Assembly (NCBI GenBank): GCA_029204225.1
Contig: CM055106.1
Coordinates: 9,164,274 to 9,228,273 of the forward strand
Source: Diphasiastrum complanatum
Lineage: Eukaryota > Streptophyta > Lycopodiopsida > Lycopodiales > Lycopodiaceae
Direction: 5' to 3'
DNA length: 64,000 nt
Position numbers and translations under genes: made by a program. Of this stretch, positions 9,802 to 19,200 are shown piece by piece. The first letter of the stretch is position 1, and every line of letters begins with the position of its first letter. The notes beneath the pieces were generated by a model. The model was not told the origin of the DNA. It ran no database searches and saw only the letters and a list, made by a program, of their open reading frames with translations.

Positions 9802-10930
9802 CCTACCTTCAATTAATGATTGTTCTTGTTAGGATTTTGTGTCTAGAATTGATCTAGATTGATCTTAATCTCAAGTAGATTGATAGATCAAGTAATCTGA
9901 CAACCAATCCCTCTTGAGGATCAGATTAGGATCCACTCTTGGTCCTTTTTGTACTTTTTTCACACTTTTGACAAAAAAATGAGATTTTTGTAACTTGGCG
10001 AGAGTAAAAATATACTTTTTGGAAGATCTTGATAGATCTATTCTTTGCCCAACTCACAAATAATCACTTACTATAAATAAAATAATCTAAAAACTCTACA
10101 AAGGATTTGGCGAAGAATCAAGAGTAATACTGGTATTTTTGCAAAAAAGAGACCTTTTTTTTTTGGCAAAATTAGGACAATATGACAACTGATCCTTTGG
10201 GAAACCTTCGTCCAACTTACTGATTATTAAAAATAATAAGTGAGACTGACATAGATTTTGGCGAAGGTTTAGGTGAAGGTTCTTCTCAAAAAACTGATAT
10301 TTTTGCAGAAAGTTTTGAATTTTCCACAAAAGGTTATCAACAACTAGATGAACAGTGACTTTGGCCTTTTATTTTTGGTATTATTCTTCGTCGACCTGGT
10401 GGTAGATAGATCTAAATCACACCTATGCACAATGAATCAGACGAAAGTTATTTTTTCTGTATTTTTTAGGGTTTTGGATGTTTTTTGATGGTTTTTCTAA
10501 TGCTTTTGCAAATCTGCTGGGAATGAATCTTCGCCGTTCAATCTGAAGAATCTGTGAATAAAACCGAAGCTCCTTGCAGCTCGGCAAAGGTTTCCTGAAA
10601 GAGAATAAAAAGTTATCAGCTCTGATGATAATTTTGCTTTCTTTTGACCAAGATATGACAGATTTGACCGATTTTTGTTGTTTTTCTTATTTCTCAGATC
10701 CAGATGGATCTTAAGAATGGTGATCTGAGTAGCTTCCCTTGCTCAATAATTAGATTAGATTTTAAATAAGCAAATCCACTCAAATCAGGCAAAATCTCTT
10801 CTAAACTAACTCTAAATGCAGTTTAACATTATTTGTGCCACGACAAGATGCCTAATGCAAGCTAACCATCCAGCAAACATGCTGCAAACTAAAAAATTGG
10901 TGTAGCTGTGTGAAAACTCCAGCAACTTCA
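9802..10930. other. Non-coding repeat sequence with CTTCG words
   Basis: No gene is seen. The text resumes the style of 6977-7292, with repeated GGCGAAG, ACCTTCGTCC, TTCTTCGTCGAC and ATCTTCGCCG words between 10105 and 10600. It probably belongs to the same old gypsy leader or LTR, split by the insertion at 7293-9801. Confidence 0.45.
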
Positions 10931-13473
10931 CGCGTGTGCTTCCGGAATTCACCATGAGCTTATACAGTTCTTGCATGTCTTTCCTAGCTAGTATTTCTCA
11001 GCTCTCATACTCGGCTCTCAGTCTTCATTAGTCTCGTCTTCTCAGAGACCTCCTCGGTCTAAGGTGAGAGGTGCTCTTGAGTTGCTTTGTCTGAGTATCA
11101 TGGGGATTCGTCAGAATCAACCAACATTATCCCACCCCTAATGTGTTGCAGGACCCACTGCAACTCATATTGGACGATGTCACTCCGCTTTGCATTAGCA
11201 TCTTCGATCGTCACTTGGAAAAGCGTAGATCCTAGTTCGCTTACATAAAAGCAAGTGCTTATTGTCGCCAATCTTTATCACAAAAACTGTCTTTCACGAA
11301 TTGCCACGATTGGATTAGAATGTCTTTTTGCTAGAGGTGGTTGACATTCTCAAAATTGGAGAGCTCCCAGCAACTTCAAACTTGCATGCTTGAGTGCTTT
11401 CCATGTGTCTCTTTGTTTAGTCACTTGTATCTGCCATTGACGGTTTCATCTTTGGTTTCTTGGCAGATTCCATCTTTGGTTTCTTCTGGGAGGTCTGTAT
11501 CCTCCATTTGCCTCTGGGTGTTTCCGTGGTTCTTCTCTCAGTTGAAGTTCCAGTCTTGTCGATGCTCTTTTCTGATAGGTAGCACAAATCTTGGTTATCA
11601 GTCTCAAGGGGATGGACTCATCATAAAAAGTTTGGTGGTAGAAACAGTTTTGGATGGACGGTTTGGTAACGGTAAGGAAACATGATGAAGGCTTGGTGAC
11701 AAGGTGCAGGAACTGATAGTTCTACAATTGTAGCCTTGGACCCTTGCAATGTCAAGCTTCGACCACCACTTGCTAGGTGAGGAGCTTGCTTTATTTGCAG
11801 GTTCACAGATGTCTTCATCTTTCATTTTTTGCAGCTCTTTCTTTTGATCCGTTACTTTCGGATCTCTTTGGGCTTCATAAGAGGGGATTCAACTATCATT
11901 ACTCCAGAGAGTTTCTTTTGATCAAGATCGATCTGACTCATCTGTTATTTAAGTTTTGTCCTTTCCTCCTCAGCTTCTTGGATCTTCCTCTTTAGTTCTT
12001 CTAGCTACTTCACTTGCTTCTTAGGTCTTCGTTTGACTGATCAACCATTGTAGGTGGCAATTGGTCTTCACAAGACATTTGCAATGATCTATCAGCTGCA
12101 TCGATAAGACTATCAAAACTGGGGATTTCTCAGAAGAATAGTAAACTAATGATAAACAAACAGATGGAAGGGACGGTGGTGGTGACAATGGTGGATGGTG
12201 TGGACGGTAGACATGAGAATGGGCGTAGAGATATGGCAAGAGGTTGGTTGAAGAAGGAGACTGATTTTCCAATGCTTGTGTTTTTTTCTTTCTGAAGATC
12301 TTCATTGTGACTGAAGTACTTCTTCTAATTGAGTCTCCTTGGATTGCCCATCTGTCTTCTTAGCCTTGTCATTGTCGACTTTGGGTTTGTGACCTTGGCT
12401 GTCAAACTTGCTGGTGTTGTTGTTGGCAACGTAACTGCTCCAGTGGATCCAAGCAAATCCACTCTCTCTCTCTCTCTCTCCCCCCCCCCCCCCCCTCCAA
12501 AATCTGTTGGTGGGGATGTTGTTGCTGGTGACTGTTCATGCTCAGGATTGGATCGATGTGTGGAACATGTAGGTGAACCTCGTTGAACATGTGACTGGAC
12601 TAAAGATTGAACAAATTTTAACTAAATTTGTTTCGATCTTGCTATAGTTGACTCAAAAAATAATATGGCAATGAGATGCAATAATCAATTCTAATTTGAC
12701 ATGGATTTCTCATATGTCTCAAAAAATCCTAAACTGCTATACAAGGTAATCTGAAGATGGATAGATGAATGAAAATGTGTTCTGGAGATGCTCTACAGAA
12801 GACTCTTGTGTAGTAGCTATTTCTCATGCAAAAATCAATCACACAAAATAGGTGAAGAGAAACAAGGAAATAAACAAATGCGACAGAGAGTGAGAACTGT
12901 ATAGCACTTGTCGAACAAAACTTGCATTCATCAATATTGATAATGTACCTTGATAGTTGCAATATTTTAGTTGTTTTGTAGAGTAATGTGACTTACTCTG
13001 ACATGCCCTTGTCAAAACAAGACAAGGTTGGTGACACTAAAATCTATCATCATGGATAATTGATGTTGTAAGATATAGCGTGAGATGCAGGTATGGGTGA
13101 GGTACTATTCCTAAGGACCTCTCCGAATAAGAGATTCAGAACCAAATCTCTATCTGGATTTCCGAATCCTAGATGTATTGTGTATTGGCACATTGGAGAT
13201 CTTATTTGTATGTGGAAAGGCAATTAGATTTGAGGTTGTAGAAGGGGAGAAAGACTGCCAATTCCCTGTGGAGGTTGGTCTTGGTTGGACATTCTAGAAG
13301 ATGACGAAATATCAGTTTCACTTTCTTTCGACAAGGACTCATTTTAGAGTGTCTTTTTGCATTATGACGCTGGCATATTGTGCAGTGTTATAGAAGTTTG
13401 CAAGAAACCTCTCGGTTGGGCAGCAGGTTTAACTTTTGGTGGCTATGGTGCTCATGTTGTTGTCGTGAAGGTC
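10931..13473. other. Intergenic sequence without recognisable gene
   Basis: No conserved protein motif was found on either strand; the open frames present are short and of low-complexity composition. It lies downstream, in gag orientation, of the minus-strand gag at 13474-14730, where protease and polymerase would be expected. None was recognised, so that element is 3'-truncated or too decayed to read. Confidence 0.5.
12462..12495. repeat. Compound microsatellite (CT)n then poly-C
   Basis: About nine CT units are followed by 15 consecutive C. Such tracts are prone to length error in assemblies. Confidence 0.95.
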
Positions 13474-14730
13474 CTATTGTGATTCATAACTGACGTGACG
13501 GGCAGGTAGAATCTTAGTTGGTTGTTTTGGACAGTCTTTGAAACTGTGTTTTCGGATACAGTCGGGACACTTAGGATGATACTTGGTCTTGACTGGACAA
13601 TCAACCATGAAGTGGCCAGTTTCACCACAAATGAAGCATCTGGTGTGCAGTGGCCCTTGTATAACTGCATAGCCATTTTGTATGGCTAGTGGGTCTGGAC
13701 TTTCTGATGGATAGTCAAGATAAGACAAGGAATTTTCAGATTGGGATGGGTGTTCTTCATATTGTTGAACTGTATGTGCTTGGATAGGTCGATATGAAGG
13801 ACAAGCATCAACAGGATGCGTGGCCCAACAGTGTGGGCACCATATTGTTTTTCGTCTATAAGGTACCTGTGCAAGGTTTGACTGACCAGACATACTGCCT
13901 TGGATAGACTTCAGGGTAGCTTGAAACTCATTGGTGAGTTTCTCCATTTGAAGTTGGTGTTGTTTATTAAGCAACACCAGCTGGGATTTCCAAAGCTAAT
14001 CTCTTGTGTCCTCGATCGGCTTTGACTCATGGACAGGAGCGCGTGGTGCTCGCCTTTCCCTAGATTTGTCAATATCTGATCCTTCGTCTTCTTCCTTGAT
14101 GGCATCAGACATAGCTAACTTTAGGCTCGTATATTCATCATTGGATTTAAGCTCACGTCTAATCCATCTTGGAAGACCAACTAAGAACCAGTTGATGAGC
14201 ATCTGTTCAAAGGGCTGTTCTTGTACTTGAATTTTGAGACGTTTGAAATGCTCGATATAGTCTCGTACACGTTCGTCTTTTGTCAGTTTGATGTTACTCA
14301 ATTGGACAAAAGGGCTCTCTACCAAGTGAAAGGGCTTAAAACGCTTGATAAAGGATTCTTTCAAAATTGACCAATCTGTCTTTTCGTCACGATCAAAGTT
14401 GAAAAACCAATCATGTGCTTTAGCAATCATGGTCATCGAAAACAATTGGACCATAGCATCGGGGGATGTTTCGCCATATACATCACATGCATTCTCAAAG
14501 ATTTTTACAAATCTTTGAGGGTTTGAAGTACCGTCAAACTTTGGTAGGTCTAGTTTTAATGTACATTTCTCAAGATGAGCTCCATGGGTAGCAGGGACTC
14601 CATTAAGGTTGGTTCTGACCCGTGAGGGCTCAGCACCAGAAAAATGGGATCGTGCGCGTGAGGACTCGGCTCTATCAGGTTCTTGTCCCTCAAATGGGCT
14701 TGTTGGTTGGTCTTGTAGTTCGGCCCGCAT
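13474..14730 (-). pseudogene. Ty3/gypsy gag with zinc knuckles, one in-frame stop
   Basis: The frame codes about 418 codons from an ATG at 14730 to 13474, with a single TAG at 13996-13998; the two halves are in the same frame. The first half is a retrotransposon Gag capsid core: KLDLPKFDGTSNPQRFVKIF, a tryptophan-containing helix block (AKAHDWFFNF) and VRDYIEHFKRLKIQVQEQPF. It ends in the basic/acidic tail SDIDKSRERRAPRAP. The second half has a glutamine-rich helix and Cys-rich motifs: WCPHCWATHPVDAC, a proper CCHC knuckle CFICGETGHFMVDC, and CPDCIRKHSFKDC. These would bind element RNA. The single stop and otherwise clean frame point to moderate age. No protease follows in the adjoining sequence. 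Confidence 0.85.
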
Positions 14731-14759
14731 TTAGTAGAACCTATGACATCTGATTTGTT

Positions 14760-15985
14760 CAGCTACAGGGGACCTGATCTCGTATGGATAATCGTCTGGG
14801 ACTTGAGGATCGTTTTACTGGTCCATTGGGTACTGGTGATTTTTTCTGTGTTTAGTTTTTTTTTTTTTTTGGTTTTTGCGGTCCCTACGGTTTATGGTGT
14901 ACGGTGGCGGTGGATTGCAGTTATGTACTGGTGATGGCGGGCATTGGTGGAGGTGCTATGATGACGATATTAATGTTTGAATGGTGGACACGGTTTAGTT
15001 GCGGTCGGTGGCAGCTGGATGCGTGTCTGTGTGTGGGATGCAGTATGGTTTCGACGGTAAATGCGGTTTTTTGAGTGGTAACGGGTCAAGGTAGTCAGGG
15101 GGTCAGTGTAGTGGTAACGATATAAAAGTGGAGGTGTTGTGATTACGGTGTCAGCGGGCTGAATGCGGTGTCAATCAACTGATTGCGGATCTTGGTAGAG
15201 AGTGGCTTGTGGCGCTTGAAGGTGGTCGTGGGTAATCGTAGGGTCGTAGGATTGCGGTGTTGGGTAGTGATTTGCGGTGGTTTTTGACGGAAGGCTATCG
15301 GGAGGGTGTATGCGGATGTAGGGTGGTCACAAGGGTTCGATGGAATGGGATGAGTGCGGTTAGTTGCAGAGGAGGTGGCCGTGGGTAGTCGTAGTGTCGT
15401 TTGTTGACAGTTCGATGCGGTTGCGATGGGTGAAGGCAGGCGTGGTTGCGGTGTATGCGCGTACTATGGGAGAATGAGATCTCTATGGGAAATACTGGCT
15501 CTTCGTGGGAATACGATTGCTACGGGGTATACGAGTTGTTTGTGGTTGTGGCGGTCGAAGGTGGCTGTGGTAGTCGTAAGGCGTCTGTTTGCAGTTCAAG
15601 TGCGGTCTATTGCGGTTGAGTGTGGTAAGTTAAGGGTTGTGGCAGTCTGTTGCAATCAGGGGCGACCGAGTGTAGTCGTAGGCCCGTAGGAGTGGTGTGG
15701 TCACGGGGCAAGACGGAGGGTTATTTGTTTGCGAGTGTTTGTAGTGTTTGCAGAGCGGTTGCGATGGAGTGCAGAGGGTGGTGTGGTACAGTGTAATGCG
15801 GTTAGTGCAATGCGAACTGTAAGGTGGGGAGAGTGCGGATGGTGTGGGGCAAAAGGTATGTTGAATGAGATGGTAAGTGGGCTGTTGCAGAGGTGAGGAA
15901 GGTGGGTGACTGGGGTAGCATGTGGTGACAACGATGGAGTTTGGGTGGATGTGAAGCTGGGTGTTGCTGCCGACATCCATTCTCT
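14760..15985. repeat. GT-rich degenerate repeat tract
   Basis: About 1.2 kb of strongly strand-biased G+T sequence is built from variations on GCGGT/GCGGTTGCG, GTGGTCGTGGG, TCGTAGG and TTGCAG words, with no exact unit length visible. Open frames on both strands (Val/Gly/Cys-rich plus, Thr/Pro/His-rich minus) follow from the composition and have no recognisable domain. The base use differs sharply from the A/T-rich DNA on either side. Confidence 0.65.
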
Positions 15986-15988
15986 CAA

Positions 15989-16160
15989 ATCTCGATCGAT
16001 GCGCTACAGTTACATCTCGACTGACAGCCCTCAGTCCAATCTCGACCGACGGCCCTGCATTAGATCTCAACCGACGCCCATCTCTCAGATCTCAACCGAC
16101 GGTCAGTATTACATCTCGACCGACGACCTGTATTAGATCTCAACTGACGCCCACTACTCT
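15989..16160. repeat. Minisatellite, seven units of 24-25 bp
   Basis: Units start at 15989, 16014, 16039, 16064, 16089, 16113 and 16137. Each begins ATCTCGAC or ATCTCAAC followed by CGACG or a variant, then a more variable half. Five successive spacings are 25, 25, 25, 25 and 24 bp. It directly follows the GT-rich tract. Confidence 0.9.
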
Positions 16161-16319
16161 TTCTTTCATTGCTAATGCAATTCCATTGTGATCTCATTGT
16201 TTCTAGCTTTCTATTGATATGATATCATGAATGTCTTGTTATCTTCTTGCTTCTAGCTTTACTTCATTGCTATTGCTATTAGTTTGGGATTTGGCACATT
16301 ACATCTACACATAATAGCA

Positions 16320-16663
16320 ACAGAGCGATTAGATGACGACAAATCCTTACAACTGTGCCATGAAGCTTTGCACAAATTACGTGAAACCAGATTGATGGCA
16401 GTTCATGCGTAAGCAGCAGGCATGGCACGATCGTCGATTACACAAAAAGGATCTGAAAGAAGGAGATCTAGCATTGATATATAAAACTAAGTTGATTAAA
16501 GAAAAATTGAAGTTCACAGGTGAAGGACCGTATAGAGTCAAATAAATACTGAACCATGGAGCAGTTATTCTTGAACATCTGGATGGAAAACGTTTTGATA
16601 CTCTAGTGAATGGCAGCCGACTACGCAAGTTTTGGCAGCCTACACCACCAGTTCAGCTAGCAT
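16320..16663 (+). pseudogene. Ty3/gypsy integrase C-terminal fragment
   Basis: Translation on the plus strand gives LDDDKSLQLCHEALHKLRE and, after a frameshift near 16408, QQAWHDRRLHKKDLKEGDLA. It then gives FTGEGPYRV, GAVILEHLDGKRF, NGSRLRKFW and a stop near 16663. This is the C-terminal region of a gypsy integrase: the helix that ends the catalytic core, then the GPY/F-like domain with its 'L..GD' and 'GPYRV' motifs and the closing 'NGSRLK' motif of plant elements. At least one frameshift and one stop (before ILNHG) show it is inactive. The catalytic DDE core is not present upstream; the join is with the minisatellite region. Downstream come an unknown ORF, a polypurine tract and an LTR, so this is the 3' part of one truncated element. 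Confidence 0.75.
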
Positions 16664-17255
16664 GATCCGAGACTATATTTTCTTTTTTTTTGTTTTTCAA
16701 TTTCTTGTTTTCACTACTTATTTTTTTTTGGAAAAGATAATAAACAAAAAATAAAAAAATAAAAAAGAAAAAGAAGTGAGAAAAGACTAATGAGCAAAAG
16801 TAAAAAATGTCATTAGATCAGAAAAAATTGAAAGAAAGTATTTTCAAGAATCAGATCTTTGTGAAAAATTACTTTTTTGGTCATTTTTTGCTCAAACTAT
16901 TTTAGAATTATTCGTCGAGTTTTCAAAAGCAAGATCCAACTCAGATATAGCCATACTGAGTTCGACAAACATTATTTTAACCAATTGGTACTTGTTTTAT
17001 TTTAGACGAATGTTAAGCATTATGCCATTTTGGGAACCTTCGCCGAGCATCTTCCTGTACTCAAAAATCTTCACCGACATGCTAGATGGATTTAAAATGC
17101 CAAAATTAGGTAGGCTATAGGTTCAGATCCTGAAAATTTGCATTTATGACAGTACTTGGACAAAGGATGAACAGACATGGAAAACCTTCGCCGGATAGGT
17201 TCAGTGCTTCAGAAACCTTCACTAAGATTTTTAGAACCTATTTGTATAGTACTGA
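16664..17255 (+). other. Non-coding spacer with CTTCGCCG words
   Basis: There is no gene. A/T-rich sequence carries ATTCGTCGAG (about 16910), ACCTTCGCCGAGC (about 17036), ATCTTCACCGAC (about 17068) and ACCTTCGCCGG (about 17183). It separates the integrase end from the unidentified ORF. Confidence 0.45.
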
Positions 17256-17846
17256 GCATGCCTAGAAATTTTACTCCAGAACTTTATTAAGCTCAAAACC
17301 TCTGAGATAGAGGCAAGAAAAGAACTGGACAGACTACCCGCATTGGGAGAGCAGCCGGCTTGGCGCACAACAGTTTTTGAAAAAGCTCCAGATTCTATTA
17401 CGAGCTATGTTGCCAGCCCTCACCAATTGCGAGTTGATCCCTATTATTTGCCGATGTCGAGATGTAATACATGGAAAGATTTGGGCGTGCCATTGAATCA
17501 AGTCAGCATTCACACCCCAAATTGGCCCATCTTTCACCAAACATACAATTGGCAAATATCGGTTGATTTTATCAGAGCACTTCAGTTTTATGCTGCTGAG
17601 TACCGGAATTCGCCAGATCCAACTGTGTGACAATTGGCAATATTTGCCAATGAATTGTCCAAGTTGGCATCCACTGCTATGAGATGGGATGATTGCCTAC
17701 CTCCCTTGGCATTCAATCCAAATCTTCCCATGGCATCAGATAAAGTCCAAGACCAGACTATATTATCATGCAACCATGTTGGGTGGTACTTGAGAATCAA
17801 GATTTCTGGCCTGGACAACTTCAAATTAGATTGTCGGAGCCAGTAA
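17256..17846 (+). pseudogene. Unidentified ORF between gypsy integrase and 3' LTR
   Basis: The frame is open from 17256 to 17846 except for one TGA at 17628-17630; both sides are in the same frame. The translation is rich in aromatic residues and looks like a folded protein, for example GEQPAWRTTVFEKAPDSI, DPYYLPMSRCNTWKDLGV, WPIFHQTYNWQISVDFIRAL, LSKLASTAMRWDDCLPPLAF and HVGWYLRIKISGLDNFK. No in-frame ATG precedes the well-formed part, so an upstream exon or fusion would be needed. I do not recognise the family. Its place, after pol and before the polypurine tract of a plus gypsy element, is where some plant gypsy lineages carry an extra ORF. A captured host exon is the other possibility, and a GTAAGT follows the frame near 17844. 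Confidence 0.45.
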
Positions 17847-17997
17847 GTACTTTTTTTCACACAAACACGACTTCAATACGGAGTGCCTAGAATTCATGGA
17901 GAAGGTGCAGTACCATCTCATCAAGGTACAAGGTACGACGTGAGCAGAACCAGAGCCCAAAATGAATAATCTCGTGAGGTGTCGTGGAATCACCACT

Positions 17998-18012
17998 AGT
18001 TTTGGTGGGGGA
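17998..18012 (+). promoter_or_regulatory. Polypurine-like tract before the gypsy LTR
   Basis: AGTTTTGGTGGGGGA lies three bases before the LTR start TGTTGG at 18016. Confidence 0.65.
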
Positions 18013-18015
18013 TAC

Positions 18016-18918
18016 TGTTGGAGGGTTTGCGGATCCTGAGGCAGCCCTAACCCTACTTAATAAGTGAGAGGGATTTGGCACCCTACATGTGTAAGTCCAA
18101 CCCGATGATCACATAGTTATTTGATAATTAGAAAGTCGATAAAATGACTTTAAACCTTTTTGCGAGACTTTTAATTCGCAGGCCTAAATGTCAAGTTGGT
18201 GAATAAAGTTGGGCCTTCCACCAAAATCGGTTCAAATTCAAATTCAAATTGGTTCCCTCCAATTTTGAATGGTTTTTCATTCTTTTTTAAGTTTGAATTG
18301 TTAGGGAAGTAGAAATGGGCCAATTGGATCTTGAGACCAAGGCCCTCCTCTCTACTATAAATAAGGGAAATCATGTTCATATCCTCATTTCAATACAAGC
18401 AAATTGGTTCTCTTATGGAATGGATTTGTAAATGTCCTTGCTCTCTATCTCTTTTCCTCCATCTTTCATACTTTTGTTGTGTTTGCTAATTGTTGGATCT
18501 AAATATTATTGGGATTGCATGTTCTTATGCTTTTTGTGAGAGAGAAGAGGAGAGAGAGAAAGAATAAGCTATCTTCATTGTGGTTGTAGTGTTAATGGAT
18601 GCGTAGTGTTAATGGTTGCAGTGTTAATGCTTAGGGTTAATGGATGTTAGAGTTAGGTGTGGATCTTCCATTCATGCTGAAATCTGAGATATGTTATCGC
18701 TCTCATGGGAATAAACCTACGCGTCACAACTAACTTCATCTCCTTGATGCTAGATTGCTTAGATCTTGGGTTGAGGATAGGCCAGGAAGGAAACCCACTA
18801 CAATCTGATCTAGAGCTTTGACTCAGAGACATTCTTGCTGCTCTCAACCTAGCATTATTGTTCAACTCTAAGTTGTTCTTTGAGGCTTGTACACTAATAA
18901 ATAGATTCTTTTACAACA
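18016..18918 (+). repeat. Gypsy 3' LTR
   Basis: It begins TGTTGGAGGG after a G-rich tract and ends TTACAACA, giving matching TGTTG/CAACA-type termini and a length of 903 bp. It contains CTATAAATAAGG near 18355, a good TATA box for element transcription. No second copy is in the window, so the 5' part of this element is missing. The left edge is supported by the tract; the right edge rests only on the terminal bases. Confidence 0.6.
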
Positions 18919-19072
18919 ATCTCATGTACATTTGTGCATTTTAATTATACTTTGTATTTTTCAAATTAGAGTATAATGTGTGAATGTTTTATTGTTGTTT
19001 CTACTTTTGTATTTGTGAAGTGGAAGTCTTTGTCGGGTTTTTTCGCCTGTTGCAACATTCAGTTCAAAAATA

Positions 19073-19178
19073 AAGACTATTGAAAAACAGTTCATTTTTC
19101 TGCAGACATCTTTGAGAGAGTAGTTTTGAGATAAGGAAGGAGGGTTGTTTGAATGAGTAGGAGTTAGATTAAATTCCA
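19073..19178 (-). repeat. Copia LTR portion, left copy
   Basis: About 105 bp are shared with 23962-24067, including the stretch TGCAGACATCTTTGAGAGAG and ending AAATTCCA, with only a few differences. Confidence 0.85.
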
Positions 19179-19200
19179 ATACTCCACCTTAAGCTTACTA

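Noticed and set aside
13996-13998. In-frame TAG in gag as a possible programmed readthrough site
   Set aside because: It lies inside gag, before the zinc knuckles, not between gag and pol; a plain nonsense mutation is more likely.
15630-16070. 146-codon minus frame rich in Thr, Pro, His and Ser
   Set aside because: It arises from the GT-rich tract and minisatellite; the composition is low-complexity and no domain is visible.
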